Below are positions 44,072-53,679 of a stretch of DNA of 64,000 nucleotides, piece after piece. Position 1 is the first letter of the stretch. Each line of letters opens with the position of its first letter. The notes under the pieces are model-generated. The model was not told where the DNA came from. It ran no database searches and worked only from the letters and a program-made list of their open reading frames with translations. Location: the NCBI GenBank assembly GCA_965203505.1, contig OZ241880.1, forward strand, positions 2,604,001 through 2,668,000. The letters are read 5' to 3'. Both the position numbers and the translations under genes were made by a program. The stretch comes from Bin127 sp965203505 (GTDB lineage Bacteria > Chloroflexota > Dehalococcoidia > Lucifugimonadales > Lucifugimonadaceae).

Positions 44072-45553
44072 TCACTTCGCCCGAAATAACAGAAACTCAT
44101 CTTCGTTCGTCTGCAAGACGAGATGGTTGCCATACAACCCGAATCGCGTCACGTTCGGCAGTGTGTCAAGATACCGTTGCTCCTGTTCCATCACGCCATC
44201 CATGTCATGACACCCCAACTCCGTATAAAACAATGTTCCGGCGTTGATGGTGAAGTCTCCGTCCCCGACTTCTGCTTCAGCTCCGTATGAGTTGCACCCG
44301 GTCGATCCTGAGATGCTGTCTCCGTTGAACGAAAGCGTCAACTCGGCCTCTCCAGATGCCTTGCTGGTCTTGTGGTGCCACATACCGAACTCGAGCTGCT
44401 GAAGCTCGGTTAAGGCTAATAAAATCCATTCAGCGTCCGCGACGTCTTCGACGATCGGTGGCAACTGCTCGAAGGTCAGTGCCTTGCCCGTGGTACTCCT
44501 CATTCTCAGCCGGACCGATCCTCGCTCTTCCTTGATCGCGTACTCATTTGCCGACGACAGGAAGTCCCCGAATTCACCTTCGAGCCTTCGCTCCTCATCC
44601 GAACACGACTCCCACACCGATCGTTCAAGCATCGATTGCGACGGGAAGCGGAGACCTTCCTCGGATCTGCTGTAGGTCGCTAGGTACGAGCGGCATGCGG
44701 TGCTGCCGATAACCAGCCGGTCATCCAAAAATGCCAAAGTTGCCGCATTGCCGTCCCCGTTTGCATCTATGTCCTGCGGCACGAGCCGCCATGCTGTCCC
44801 CACCAGATCAATGGCTTGTCCCTCCAGCGGCAACTGTTTTACAAAAACAAGCCGAACATCGCCATCGCCGTCGATAATCTCCAACCGTTCACCCGCTGCG
44901 CGGTACGTCTCGCCGGCAGTTAGCGCCGCGGTAAACAACTCGGCTTGTTCCATGACGCCTGAATGCTCATCGCAAAGCCGCGCTGTGGTCGCGAATTGAT
45001 GCGGCAATGACAACACACCTTTCTCAAAGGTCGCGGGAGCGCGCAAATCGTCCTCGGAATATCCGGAAATCCAGTTGCAACCGTCGTAACCGCTGAACTG
45101 GTCTTCTCGTATCTCGATCCTCACGAAAGTTTCATCGATGATTGGGCGACCGTCCAGCGATTCGAGGATCCATGTGCCGTCGCCGGACAACTCGGTTTGT
45201 TCCGGTGGAGCGACATTTGCCAGAGTGGGAACAAGAGTCGGAGTCGCGACCGGAACTACAGGGGCTACCGCATCGTTCGGTTCAGCGCTGCCGCTGATTG
45301 GGCGTCCGTCCAGCGATTCGAGGATCCATGTGCCGTCGCCGGACAACTTGGTCTGTTCCGTTGGAGCGACATTTGCCAGCGTCGGAACAAGTGTTGGAGT
45401 CGCAACAGGAACTACGGTGTCTACCGCATCGTTCGGTTCAGCGCTGCCGCAACCTGCAGCCGCCAGCGTCAGCAGAACGAAGAGCCCATTCAGCAAACTT
45501 GCTAACGCGACGCTCCGCCATCGCAGCGCTGATCGATTATTGGAAACCGTCAT
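44072..45553 (-). CDS. Lipoprotein with three META-type domains and an internal duplication
   Basis: 493 residues from ATG 45551-45553, with AGGAGAG upstream. The lipobox LAAAGC precedes a duplicated 52-residue segment containing VPVATPTLVPTLANVAP and GDGTWILESLDGRPI. Three META-like domains follow, each with a conserved Cys-Asn or Cys-Arg (GYDGCNWISG, GSTACRSYLA, GSTGCNSYGA). META domains occur in heat-shock or stress lipoproteins of unclear biochemical role. The duplication repeats the first strand of META domain 1. Confidence 0.8.
   Translation of the reverse strand: MTVSNNRSALRWRSVALASLLNGLFVLLTLAAAGCGSAEPNDAVDTVVPVATPTLVPTLANVAPTEQTKLSGDGTWILESLDGRPISGSAEPNDAVAPVVPVATPTLVPTLANVAPPEQTELSGDGTWILESLDGRPIIDETFVRIEIREDQFSGYDGCNWISGYSEDDLRAPATFEKGVLSLPHQFATTARLCDEHSGVMEQAELFTAALTAGETYRAAGERLEIIDGDGDVRLVFVKQLPLEGQAIDLVGTAWRLVPQDIDANGDGNAATLAFLDDRLVIGSTACRSYLATYSRSEEGLRFPSQSMLERSVWESCSDEERRLEGEFGDFLSSANEYAIKEERGSVRLRMRSTTGKALTFEQLPPIVEDVADAEWILLALTELQQLEFGMWHHKTSKASGEAELTLSFNGDSISGSTGCNSYGAEAEVGDGDFTINAGTLFYTELGCHDMDGVMEQEQRYLDTLPNVTRFGLYGNHLVLQTNEDEFLLFRAK
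45141..45452. repeat. Two tandem 156-bp units inside the META lipoprotein gene
   Basis: Units 45141-45296 and 45297-45452 match closely and each encodes 52 residues. The period is a multiple of three, so the frame is kept. Differences between the units are scattered, so the event is not brand new. Confidence 0.9.
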
Positions 45554-45742
45554 CGGAAATCTCTCCTGGCTCGCCATTCACTTTTTCCCTGCCAACAGCC
45601 CTATCGACATAGACGCACCGCCCTGACAAAATGTTCCCTGACGAAACGCTGCGACACCGCATCGATTCGAGAGTTTCGCCTGTGACGCGGACGATGGGCC
45701 ACGGTGAACCAACGCAACCCGTTATCAAATGCCCGACAGGAC

Positions 45743-47230
45743 TTACTCGGCCGCTTTAGTGCCGGCAATGCGGCCGAACACGGCTCCGGCCATCATTCCG
45801 CCGCCCGATGGGTAGTTGTCGTGCCACAACCCGCCTACCATCTCACCCGCGGCGTAAAGACCGGGAATGACCCGATCGCTTTCGTGCACGACTTCAGACG
45901 AAGGTGTGATCTTCAGACCTCCGTACGTGAACGTCATACCACAGATTGTCGGGTACGCCTCGAAGGGCGGACTGGCGATGGGAAGTGCCCAATTGCTTTT
46001 AGGCGGAGTTATCCCTGATGTCGATTTTCCATCGAGACGGAACGGATCAAATCCACCTTCTTGAACGGATTCATTGAACCGGCGGATCGTATCGAGGAAT
46101 GCACCGACATCGCGAATCTCGAGGTCATTTGCAAGTTCCTCCAAGCTGTTTGCCTTGCAAACCGTTGCATCTTCGTATCCGCGGATCAACCCCCTGCGTC
46201 TCTGTTCGGCATCGAAGACCTGAAATGCGATCCTTTCGGGCTGTGAGAGAATGGCCCGCCCAGTCTTGGCATAGGTCAGCCCGCGCCACGTCTCGCCCTC
46301 ATCAACGAATCGACGACCGTCAACGTTCACCGTGATCCCGAACGGATAGGAGTACCGGCTCCAGTAAACGCCGCTCACGCCTGGGCCGGGGACATCGAAC
46401 TCAGGTCGATTCGAATCCTGAGGCGACGCATGACACGTGGACCAACTTCCATATGGCTGAGCACCCAACTCCAAAGCCATGTTGAGGCCGTCGCCGGTGT
46501 TGAACGGCACGCCCCGGAGCTTCACCTTGTCCCAACCGTCGCCCAAATACCGTGCCCTCATCTCCGGGCTCGACTCAAAACTGCCGCAAGCCAGAATCAC
46601 GGCACGCGAGTTGTAGCGAACATACCGATCACCGGTGCGACCGATCACACCAGTCACCATTCCTGCGCGATCCTGCAACAGTTCGACAGCCTCGGTGTCA
46701 TAATGCACCGGTATGCCAAGACGCTCCGCGGCGCGGAACCAGCGCTCCTGCATGGCGAATCCGCCACCATCAAACGAGACCACATTCGCTGAAGTCGGAC
46801 TTTCGTGAGAAGGAATCCAGGCGTGTCCGTACGACTGCATCCAAAGGACCGTTTCATAGGCCTCCGAGACCAGTATTCGCGCCAATGTGGGATCGCTCTG
46901 CCCACCAGTGACCGCCATGATGTCGTCGTAATAGTCCCACTCTGTATAGTCACCAACTCGGGCGGCTAAAGACTGCTTTTCTACTTCACCGACATCTGAG
47001 AGTAGGGGCAGTAGGTCCTCGATTCCTCTGTATGGGAATCGCATGTGAACGGTCAGGGCACTGTTGCCACCGCGCTGAGACTTGGGCGCCTTCTCCAGCA
47101 CCAAAACGTCGGCACCCAGTTCGCGAGCAGCCACCGCGGCCGCCATCGCAGCGTTGCCCGCTCCTACCACCAGAACTTCTGTATCGACTACGTTTTCCAC
47201 CTGCAATTTGCTCCGCTTTTCATTGAGCAA
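45743..47230 (-). CDS. FAD-dependent dehydrogenase, fumarate reductase/tricarballylate dehydrogenase type
   Basis: Up to 495 residues. The FAD loop VLVVGAGNAAMAAAVAARELG and the C-terminal GLYAAGEMVGGLWHDNYPSGGG are typical of the succinate dehydrogenase/fumarate reductase flavoprotein family, nearest to soluble forms such as tricarballylate or ketosteroid dehydrogenases. The TTG at 47230 lacks a ribosome site; an in-frame GTG ten codons on has CGGAGC upstream and may be the true start. Single gene; substrate unknown. Confidence 0.82.
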   Translation of the reverse strand: MLNEKRSKLQVENVVDTEVLVVGAGNAAMAAAVAARELGADVLVLEKAPKSQRGGNSALTVHMRFPYRGIEDLLPLLSDVGEVEKQSLAARVGDYTEWDYYDDIMAVTGGQSDPTLARILVSEAYETVLWMQSYGHAWIPSHESPTSANVVSFDGGGFAMQERWFRAAERLGIPVHYDTEAVELLQDRAGMVTGVIGRTGDRYVRYNSRAVILACGSFESSPEMRARYLGDGWDKVKLRGVPFNTGDGLNMALELGAQPYGSWSTCHASPQDSNRPEFDVPGPGVSGVYWSRYSYPFGITVNVDGRRFVDEGETWRGLTYAKTGRAILSQPERIAFQVFDAEQRRRGLIRGYEDATVCKANSLEELANDLEIRDVGAFLDTIRRFNESVQEGGFDPFRLDGKSTSGITPPKSNWALPIASPPFEAYPTICGMTFTYGGLKITPSSEVVHESDRVIPGLYAAGEMVGGLWHDNYPSGGGMMAGAVFGRIAGTKAAE

Positions 47231-47337
47231 GCAAACATTGTGATCAACGGTTATCTGAACGAGAGTGACGGTTCCCTCGAGAAATCATTAGTTATTATCA
47301 TCGACAGTCCCGCGCTCGACTGATATATCCTAGGGGG

Positions 47338-47444
47338 TGAGACCCGCCCTCGGCGTATCTCAAGTGGTCGGAGGGAGCGTTCGCATGGTTCTTAACTAGT
47401 GATGCGAACCTCAATTACGCCTTGCTAGGGCGACCTCCGACCAT
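47338..47444. ncRNA. Structured element: hairpin plus three-way junction, unknown family
   Basis: In the 338-base gap 47231-47568. A hairpin TGAGA/TCTCA enclosing CGCC-CTC-GGCG (47338-47362) is followed by a 10-bp closing stem (47365-47374 with 47434-47443), a second arm of 8 bp (47379-47386 with 47402-47409, 15-base loop) and a third arm of 4 bp (47418-47421 with 47429-47432). A G-U pair at the base of the closing stem slightly favours the + strand. I do not recognise a known riboswitch or ribozyme core. The rest of the gap shows nothing I can name. Confidence 0.45.
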
Positions 47445-47568
47445 CGTCAATCCTACCCGTTTCCTTCGTCGTCATCAGCGCGTCGTCGAAGCGGAGAGAG
47501 GAATCGTTGTGGTAGAGGTTAGGAGCTACTGATGCCTAAGAAGTGATCGGGAGCATCGCGCGATTCCA

Positions 47569-47865
47569 TTACCTGGAGGTACGGTCATGCCCGTGTCGTT
47601 CATCCTCGTTGGCTTGCTTGCATGGAGAAGGTTGTTCAGCACCGACGATGGAACGTAACACTTCAGCGGCCTGTTGGTCGGGCAATGTACGCACAATCGC
47701 CTTCAATAGTGTCTCCACTCGTTCAGTCGCTTCACGTTGGGTTTTGACGCTGTTTTCAATCTTGCTTTGCCAGCGGACCGCGGCGACAACAATGCCCAGC
47801 GCGGTCAAGGCTACAGCCGCTATCCCCGCCAAAACCCTAAGCCCGCTTGCTACCTCAACATCCAT
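47569..47865 (-). CDS. Small membrane protein with coiled-coil tail
   Basis: 98 residues. One membrane segment (VLAGIAAVALTALGIVVAAV, about 10-30), then a helical stretch likely to be a coiled coil (KIENSVKTQREATERVETLLK). Overlaps the end of the upstream gene by 16 bases, so the pair is probably translated together. Function unknown. Confidence 0.6.
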   Translation of the reverse strand: MDVEVASGLRVLAGIAAVALTALGIVVAAVRWQSKIENSVKTQREATERVETLLKAIVRTLPDQQAAEVLRSIVGAEQPSPCKQANEDERHGHDRTSR

Positions 47866-48125
47866 AGCTGTCGAACATGCTGACGCACCAGTCGTTGGAC
47901 GGTCTCCCGTTGTCCTTCTAGTTCCCGATCCATCTGATCCGAGATATCGGAAACATCAGGCAACCCGCCACCTGGCGCTACTCTCACGCTGTGCAGCAAT
48001 CTGGCTCTGAATTTTCGTTGAATACTGGTGTACTCGTCAATTGCAGTTTGGATTTCAGGAATCTTTAAAAGTTCATCAATCTGTTCGTCGGTGAGTGCGA
48101 GTTCATATTCGGCTACTGAACTCAT
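47850..48125 (-). CDS. Small hypothetical protein
   Basis: 91 residues from ATG 48123-48125, preceded by AGGCAGG; a GTG two codons earlier is too close to that site. Charged and helical (LTDEQIDELLKIPEIQTAIDEY). No known family. Pairs with the small membrane protein downstream. Confidence 0.6.
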   Translation of the reverse strand: MSSVAEYELALTDEQIDELLKIPEIQTAIDEYTSIQRKFRARLLHSVRVAPGGGLPDVSDISDQMDRELEGQRETVQRLVRQHVRQLWMLR

Positions 48126-48261
48126 ACGCACCTGCCTTGCTTCGTTAGCTTCACAGTGTCCATTTGCCAGTTTCTCCCTTGGTCGCCACTACCCGTTCGC
48201 AGCGAGCAATGTTTAAAACACTCTACTACAGAGTCTACTTGTGGGGATATAGAGTTCAGTC

Positions 48262-48300
48262 GGGGGTGTCACTTGTCGACTCGATATCCAAGTGCCCCCT
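48262..48300 (-). terminator. Hairpin after the enolase-superfamily gene
   Basis: CACTTG pairs with CAAGTG and GGGG with CCCC, with a three-base bulge, around a loop of about 13 bases. It directly follows the - strand gene ending at 48310. Confidence 0.4.
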
Positions 48301-48309
48301 ACCCGCGCA

Positions 48310-49422
48310 TCACTCCAAAACAGCTACCTTATTGGATTCGATCAGGTCGAAATCGATCTGCGCGCCAAGCCCCGGTTCTTTGATCGCGTGCACGTTGCCG
48401 TTCTGATCGTGCTCGATTTCCTCAACCAGCCCGTATTTCTGCAGACTGTGAGGTAACAACACCTCGAACATTTCCGTGTTCTTGATAGCCATCGCGCAGT
48501 GCAAGTTGGCGACGTTCATTAACGAGTTTCCGCCGTGGTGGATCTCGTAGTTCACGTGAAAAGCCTCAGCCAAATGCGCCGTCTTCATAACCGCGGTTAT
48601 CCCGCCTTTGACAGCGACATCGCCGCGCAGGTAATCGGTGGCCTGATGGACCAACCAAGGCGCGTATGCGGTAAAGCCCCCAGGCGAGTGTTCAGTAGCC
48701 ATGATCGGTATGTGTAGCTGCTGCTTCAACTTCACGTAGTTGAAGATGTCATCTCCGGCCAGCGGGTCCTCGTACCAGTGGTAGCCAAGTTCTTCGATAG
48801 CATGCCCGACCCGCAACGCTCCGGGGTAGTCGTACGCCCAGATTGAGTCGAGCATCAACTGGTATTCGTCCCCGACCGCCGCTCGAACGGCCTTGCAGAC
48901 CTCGATGTCTTCATGAACATCCTCCGCGGGCGGATGGATCTTGTATGCCGCCCATCCTGCCGCCTGCATCTCCGCAGCCTCCGCAGCGTAGTCCTCGACG
49001 GTCGCGAGTCGAGGCGAACTGACGTAAGCCGGGATGCTCTCTCGATAAGACCCGAGCATCTGGTAAAGCGGCAACCCGGCTACCTTGCCGCCGATGTCCC
49101 ACAGCGCGACATCGACCGCGCCGATGGCCCGCATCGTCGTGTTGTTCTGGAGCAGAATCATCGTCTCGTGGAGGCGCTCACGTGCCAATGGGTCCTGCCC
49201 TATGACAACCGGTTTCAGATACGTCATGAGAGACAGGGCATCGAGCTCCGCGCTGCGATTAGATGTCCCCAAGAACGCATGTCCGTCCACACCCTCGTCG
49301 GTGCTTATCTTCAACAATCCGATCTGACTCGAGCTCCCGGGTTGCACGGAGTGCTTTTTCGGCAAAGCCGACGGCAACCCTTCCCACTTGAACATCGTCA
49401 GCGTCACGTCAGTAATCTTCAT
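48310..49422 (-). CDS. Enolase-superfamily enzyme (mandelate racemase/sugar-acid dehydratase type)
   Basis: 370 residues with the N-terminal capping domain and a C-terminal barrel. The catalytic region has AYKIHP (Lys-X-His), metal ligands in LDSIWAYD, WYEDP and ATEHSPGG, and a late His in YEIHHGG. This fits the mandelate racemase or galactonate dehydratase side of the superfamily. SDR and CocE-type hydrolase genes follow further up on the same strand, which suggests a catabolic cluster. Confidence 0.85.
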   Translation of the reverse strand: MKITDVTLTMFKWEGLPSALPKKHSVQPGSSSQIGLLKISTDEGVDGHAFLGTSNRSAELDALSLMTYLKPVVIGQDPLARERLHETMILLQNNTTMRAIGAVDVALWDIGGKVAGLPLYQMLGSYRESIPAYVSSPRLATVEDYAAEAAEMQAAGWAAYKIHPPAEDVHEDIEVCKAVRAAVGDEYQLMLDSIWAYDYPGALRVGHAIEELGYHWYEDPLAGDDIFNYVKLKQQLHIPIMATEHSPGGFTAYAPWLVHQATDYLRGDVAVKGGITAVMKTAHLAEAFHVNYEIHHGGNSLMNVANLHCAMAIKNTEMFEVLLPHSLQKYGLVEEIEHDQNGNVHAIKEPGLGAQIDFDLIESNKVAVLE

Positions 49423-49460
49423 GATCTTCTCCTAGATTCGAGATCGTTACAAAGCCATCG

Positions 49461-49605
49461 TCATTCCGGTGATGGCGAGACCATTGCAAAACTCCCGTCA
49501 TTCCGGCGAAAGCCGGAATCCAGAGGGGCCGGGGTGTAACGCGCCCACCTCGCGCCCCCTTTGTCCTTCGGACATTTCCCCCGTGAAACGGGGGAAACCC
49601 TATCT
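49461..49605. repeat. Cluster of dispersed repeats
   Basis: Contains a partial palindrome (49461-49470), a MITE-like end GAGACCATTGCAAAAC (49476-49491), a full palindromic copy (49497-49528) and the inverted block CCCCCTTTGTCCTTCGGACA with TTTCCCCCGT-ACGGGGGAAA (about 49554-49605). It fills the gap between the enolase-superfamily gene and the SDR gene. Confidence 0.75.
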
Positions 49606-49632
49606 TGGCGGGCTTTCCGATGCGGGCTGATT

Positions 49633-50472
49633 TCATGCCATCCTTTGACCGCCGTCGATATGTATCGACTGCCCTGTGATTGAACTCGCATCGTCCGACA
49701 CCAGAAACGCGACAAGGATCCCAATCTCTTCAGGCGTCTGCGATCTTGCAAGCGGGATCAGGTTCGAAACATCTTCGTTGAAGACATCGACCGGATCGGC
49801 GCCAGCCAGCGATGGATCGCTCCTCATGCGTTCCGAGATCGCAACGTCGTGAAACGCGGTCCATACCCTACCCGGGCAGATCGCGTTGACGTTGATGTTG
49901 TGTGGTCCCAAGGTGGACGCGCAGTACTGGGTGTAGTTGATGACCGCCGCTTTGGAGGGCCCATACGCGTTGGCATATCCGGGCGCACCAGACGGCGGAC
50001 CCCACCAAATCGGGCCTCGTCCAGCGCCAGAAGCGGTATTGATGATCTTGCCGTAATTGCGTCCCATGAAATGGCCCACGACCGCCTTCGTGCACCGCAT
50101 CACGCCCTGCACGTTGATATCCATAACGGTGTTCCAGTTCTCTTCCCAGTCCTCATCCAACCCACCGCCAGCTTTCCCCTCGACCCGTCCGATGCCGGCA
50201 TTGTTGATCAGTATGTCCAAATGGCCGAAACCGACGATGACCCGTTCGATTGCCAACTTCACTGAGTCGTTGTCTGTCACATCGATATGGACGGTGAAGC
50301 TGTTCCTCCCCATGCCCTTTATCTCTTCCGACACCGCGACGGCTCCATCATCGTTGATGTCAGCGATCGCCACATCGGCTCCTTGCTCCGCCAGTTTCAA
50401 CGCGATGCCGCGGCCTATGCCCTGCCCACCGCCAGTTACCAACGCGTTTTTGCCAGTGAGGTCTGCGATCAT
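49633..50472 (-). CDS. Short-chain dehydrogenase/reductase
   Basis: 279 residues. Cofactor loop TGGGQGIGRG, Asp after strand 2 (AIADINDD, suggesting NAD), NNAG, and the catalytic region NTASGAGRG with YGPSKAA (Tyr and Lys). Classical SDR ending in GQSIHIDGGQRMA. It starts 4 bases after the stop of the CocE-type hydrolase gene, so they are likely one transcript. Confidence 0.92.
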   Translation of the reverse strand: MIADLTGKNALVTGGGQGIGRGIALKLAEQGADVAIADINDDGAVAVSEEIKGMGRNSFTVHIDVTDNDSVKLAIERVIVGFGHLDILINNAGIGRVEGKAGGGLDEDWEENWNTVMDINVQGVMRCTKAVVGHFMGRNYGKIINTASGAGRGPIWWGPPSGAPGYANAYGPSKAAVINYTQYCASTLGPHNINVNAICPGRVWTAFHDVAISERMRSDPSLAGADPVDVFNEDVSNLIPLARSQTPEEIGILVAFLVSDDASSITGQSIHIDGGQRMA

Positions 50473-50475
50473 CTC

Positions 50476-52311
50476 CTACTCCTCCTTTTGCAGCGGTAGA
50501 ACTATGTGAGATGGATGATCGGGACAGTGGTAAATCGTCTGGTGAGCGATTTCGTACCGCTGCTCAAGCCCCAAAGGACCTCCTGTATTCGGATTGACGT
50601 CGAACCGTGGCCAGTTGCTGCTGCTGACGTCCAAACGAATCCTGTGCCCCTTCCTAAACACGTTCGAAGTCGGATACAGGTGAAAACTGAATTCGTACGG
50701 CGTCCCCGGTTCCATCATCTCGGGCTCTGTCCAACTGTTCCGGTACCGAGCCCGGATTATCGAGTCGGTGATGTTCATCGCAAATCCATCCGGATAATCG
50801 TCGGACGGCGGATACATGTCGATCAACTTGGCGGTGAAATCGGTATCGACAGCCGATGACGACGCCCAAAGGTTCATCACGATGTGACCCGTCACCTCCG
50901 TATCCTCTTCGAGTTCCGGTGTTTCGAATGTGAGGATATCGTGGCGCAGGTTCAACGGCTGAGTATCGACGCATCCGAAGAAATCCGGGCGTCCCCGTTG
51001 GTCGAACGCTCCTGCCCGGATAATCGATTCGGCCGCGGAAATCCCACCTCCCATCGTCGGCACAGGATCTTTGGGATCAAACGTGTAACCTGTCGATGTC
51101 GTCTCGTCTTCGCTGGGAGCGTCCTCCGATAACCCGCCGCTAGCGCGCAAATAGAACGGCGTTTCAATCGTACCTGGCAACGGCCAATCTGGTTCCGATC
51201 GCCAATAACCGCCATGGTCCACAAAGCGATCATGATCGTGTTTGTTCATCCGCTGGCTGCCCGTGCCCATCGTGAAGATACGCACCGGCGACCAGTCTGC
51301 AAACTCTGTATGCATCCCTTTCATGTAATGGTCGAACCATGCCAATCGAAGATCGTTCACATTGATATGCGCTTCAGTCCCAAAATCGACATCCCCTGAA
51401 TTGGTTACCTCAAACGCGCCGTGGATCCACGGTCCCATCAGAAGAACCTGTTGCGATTTCTTGATCGCGCTCAGTTTCATGTAGCTCTGCGGCGTGTTGC
51501 GCGCGTACGAGTCGTACCAACCGCCCAGATATAGCGAGGGCACGTCGGCGTGCTCATCGTAGTACTCGTCAATCGCGTATCCGCGTTGCTTCCAGTAGTC
51601 GTCGAACTCGCCATGCGTCAGGATGTCGATCGCCCAACGCTCGTAAGAAGGCAATCGGCGCAACACCGTCGCGCCTTCCTTTAACGGAAGGTGACGGACG
51701 ATGTCCGGCATATCGTCCATGAACGCCTTTCTGATCTCCGCTTGTAGACCTCCGTCCGCTATAGCTTCCTTGCTAGTCATCGCCATCCTGAACGCGTAGA
51801 CCATGAAGCGTTGCTCGAGCGCACCGTTTTGGCGCATCGAGCCGTGGTAATAGTTAGACGCGCCGACCGCCACGATCATCGTCGATAGGTGTGATGGGTT
51901 CATCGTGGCCAACGCCGACTGATCACTGCCAGCGTATGAGCCGCCCATTGTGCCAACCTGCCCATCGCTCCACGGCTGCACTCCTAGCCACTGGACCGTG
52001 TCGTAGCCGTCCGGCGCTTCCTTCGCAAACGCGTACCACTCACCTTCCGAATCGAACCGTCCGCGAACGTCTTGGATGACTCCAACGTACCCACGCCGAG
52101 CGTAATACTTCATGTTCGTTACCTGACGGGGCGCAGTCTTGTCGTACGGCGTTCGCTCAAGGATGACCGGAAACTGTCCCTCAGCAATGCTCTCGCCCTC
52201 CGCCGGCAGGTAAATGTCCGCTGCGAGTTTCACCCCATCGCGCATCGGAATCATCACGTTCTTGCGGATCGCGACATCGTACGCGATCGGCGATCCTTCG
52301 TATCGGGTCAT
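50476..52311 (-). CDS. CocE/NonD-family hydrolase
   Basis: 611 residues. N-terminal alpha/beta-hydrolase domain with the nucleophile motif GTMGGSYAGSDQ (Ser) and a C-terminal jelly-roll of the X-Pro dipeptidyl-peptidase type (LWASSSAVDTDFTAKLIDMYP). Such enzymes cleave esters or peptides. No signal peptide, so probably cytoplasmic. First gene of a pair with the SDR downstream. Confidence 0.92.
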   Translation of the reverse strand: MTRYEGSPIAYDVAIRKNVMIPMRDGVKLAADIYLPAEGESIAEGQFPVILERTPYDKTAPRQVTNMKYYARRGYVGVIQDVRGRFDSEGEWYAFAKEAPDGYDTVQWLGVQPWSDGQVGTMGGSYAGSDQSALATMNPSHLSTMIVAVGASNYYHGSMRQNGALEQRFMVYAFRMAMTSKEAIADGGLQAEIRKAFMDDMPDIVRHLPLKEGATVLRRLPSYERWAIDILTHGEFDDYWKQRGYAIDEYYDEHADVPSLYLGGWYDSYARNTPQSYMKLSAIKKSQQVLLMGPWIHGAFEVTNSGDVDFGTEAHINVNDLRLAWFDHYMKGMHTEFADWSPVRIFTMGTGSQRMNKHDHDRFVDHGGYWRSEPDWPLPGTIETPFYLRASGGLSEDAPSEDETTSTGYTFDPKDPVPTMGGGISAAESIIRAGAFDQRGRPDFFGCVDTQPLNLRHDILTFETPELEEDTEVTGHIVMNLWASSSAVDTDFTAKLIDMYPPSDDYPDGFAMNITDSIIRARYRNSWTEPEMMEPGTPYEFSFHLYPTSNVFRKGHRIRLDVSSSNWPRFDVNPNTGGPLGLEQRYEIAHQTIYHCPDHPSHIVLPLQKEE

Positions 52312-52421
52312 CTTCGAATGTCTCCTACTTGAAATCAGCTCGCGAAGTCAGACCGATGCGTACTGACTCCGCCGCCGTTGGATACGCTATAACACGTTCA
52401 AGATTTTCGCCGAAACTCTTC

Positions 52422-53162
52422 ATGCCCGACTTACTCCATATCGTCGTCACATCCTTGGTGCTGATGGGTGCCGCATTCGTCATCGGTGCCATCGGATTCG
52501 GGTTCGGGCTCACAACTTCGCCGCTGTTGCTTCTGATCCTCGAGCCTCAAACCGTGGTGATCGTCATCAATACCGCGGCCATCATCGCGTTCGCCCTCGT
52601 CCTCGTCGAGACTCGCGAGCACTTGCGGAACCGCGAGCTCGGTCGGATGGGCATCGCCGCGGTGCTTGGAACTCCGATCGGCGTGTTCGCTCTCAGCACC
52701 CTCGACGCATCGGTCCTCCGGATCTCCATCGGCGTTCTCGTGTTGCTGCTGACGGCACTAGTCGTCTTCAAAGCCGAGTGGAGAGTCCCTTACCCGCGCA
52801 TCTCAGGTCCGATACTGGGCTTCATTTCCTCTGCCTCAACCACGGGCTTGGCAATTGGCGGCCCCATCCTCGTCCTCTTCTTTCTTGGTCGCCGCATGGA
52901 TCGGAACAACGTACGGGCGTCGATGGCTTTCTTCTTCACCATCATGTACATCACTGCCGCTATCGGATATGCCATCCAAGGACTCTTCACAACAGAACGC
53001 CTCGTCTTGATAGCGGCCGCCGCACCCCTTGTCGCTCTCGGTTACTGGATCGCGATCCGACTCACCGGACGCATGAACGAACGAGTATTCCGCCCCACCG
53101 TCGTAGCTGTAGTCGCGGTTTCGAGCTTGGTCGTCATCATCAGGGAGGTGATTTCGTTGTGA
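52422..53162 (+). CDS. TauE/SafE-family membrane exporter
   Basis: 246 residues from ATG 52422, which opens directly into the first membrane segment; an in-frame start at 52329 would add a polar extension. About eight hydrophobic segments with the duplicated G-rich pattern (IGFGFGLTTSPLLLLI and the later STTGLAIGGPILVLFF). Members move organic sulfur compounds or small anions across the membrane. Divergent from the hydrolase operon. Confidence 0.85.
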   Translation: MPDLLHIVVTSLVLMGAAFVIGAIGFGFGLTTSPLLLLILEPQTVVIVINTAAIIAFALVLVETREHLRNRELGRMGIAAVLGTPIGVFALSTLDASVLRISIGVLVLLLTALVVFKAEWRVPYPRISGPILGFISSASTTGLAIGGPILVLFFLGRRMDRNNVRASMAFFFTIMYITAAIGYAIQGLFTTERLVLIAAAAPLVALGYWIAIRLTGRMNERVFRPTVVAVVAVSSLVVIIREVISL

Positions 53163-53252
53163 AACATGCCGACGCTACTAACAACGTAGCTACTAACTTC
53201 AACTACAAATTTGATATATGATTGACAAATCGGGAATTAGATTCCAAGCAAC

Positions 53253-53666
53253 ATGGTCGACACCGCAAACCCAACAGACGAAGACATCGTGATTCGGAGC
53301 GAGTACGTTCCGCTCTACAACCACCTGCGCAACCTCGAAATCGACCGGTGGCATACTACGTTCGACGAGATCGAGACGATCCTTAGCTTCTCACTACCTT
53401 CCGTTGCCCGTACCGATGATGCGTGGTGGTACAACCGACTTGAATCTCTTTCAACTCCCCAGGCGCTCGCATGGAGCGTCGCCGGCTGGTTCACTTTCAA
53501 TGTTGACCTTGAAAGCGAAACCATCGGATTCAGACGCCGAAAACCCATCAGGTACAGCCGTAAACCCGAACCCGATTTCAACCTAGACGAGATCTTGCCA
53601 GTACACCACTGCGGATCGTGGCCCGAAGGTCTGGTAATAGACCGAGAGTTCATCTACGGGGATTAG
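53253..53666 (+). CDS. DUF7662-like hypothetical protein
   Basis: 137 residues. SEYVPLYNHLRNLEID, TTFDEIETILSFSLPSVAR and WWYNR follow a pattern I know from short proteins of unknown function. It is directly upstream of a PIN-domain gene, with 13 bases between, so it may be the partner of that toxin, although classic antitoxin motifs are absent. Confidence 0.65.
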   Translation: MVDTANPTDEDIVIRSEYVPLYNHLRNLEIDRWHTTFDEIETILSFSLPSVARTDDAWWYNRLESLSTPQALAWSVAGWFTFNVDLESETIGFRRRKPIRYSRKPEPDFNLDEILPVHHCGSWPEGLVIDREFIYGD

Positions 53667-53679
53667 GCTTAACAGCGGA

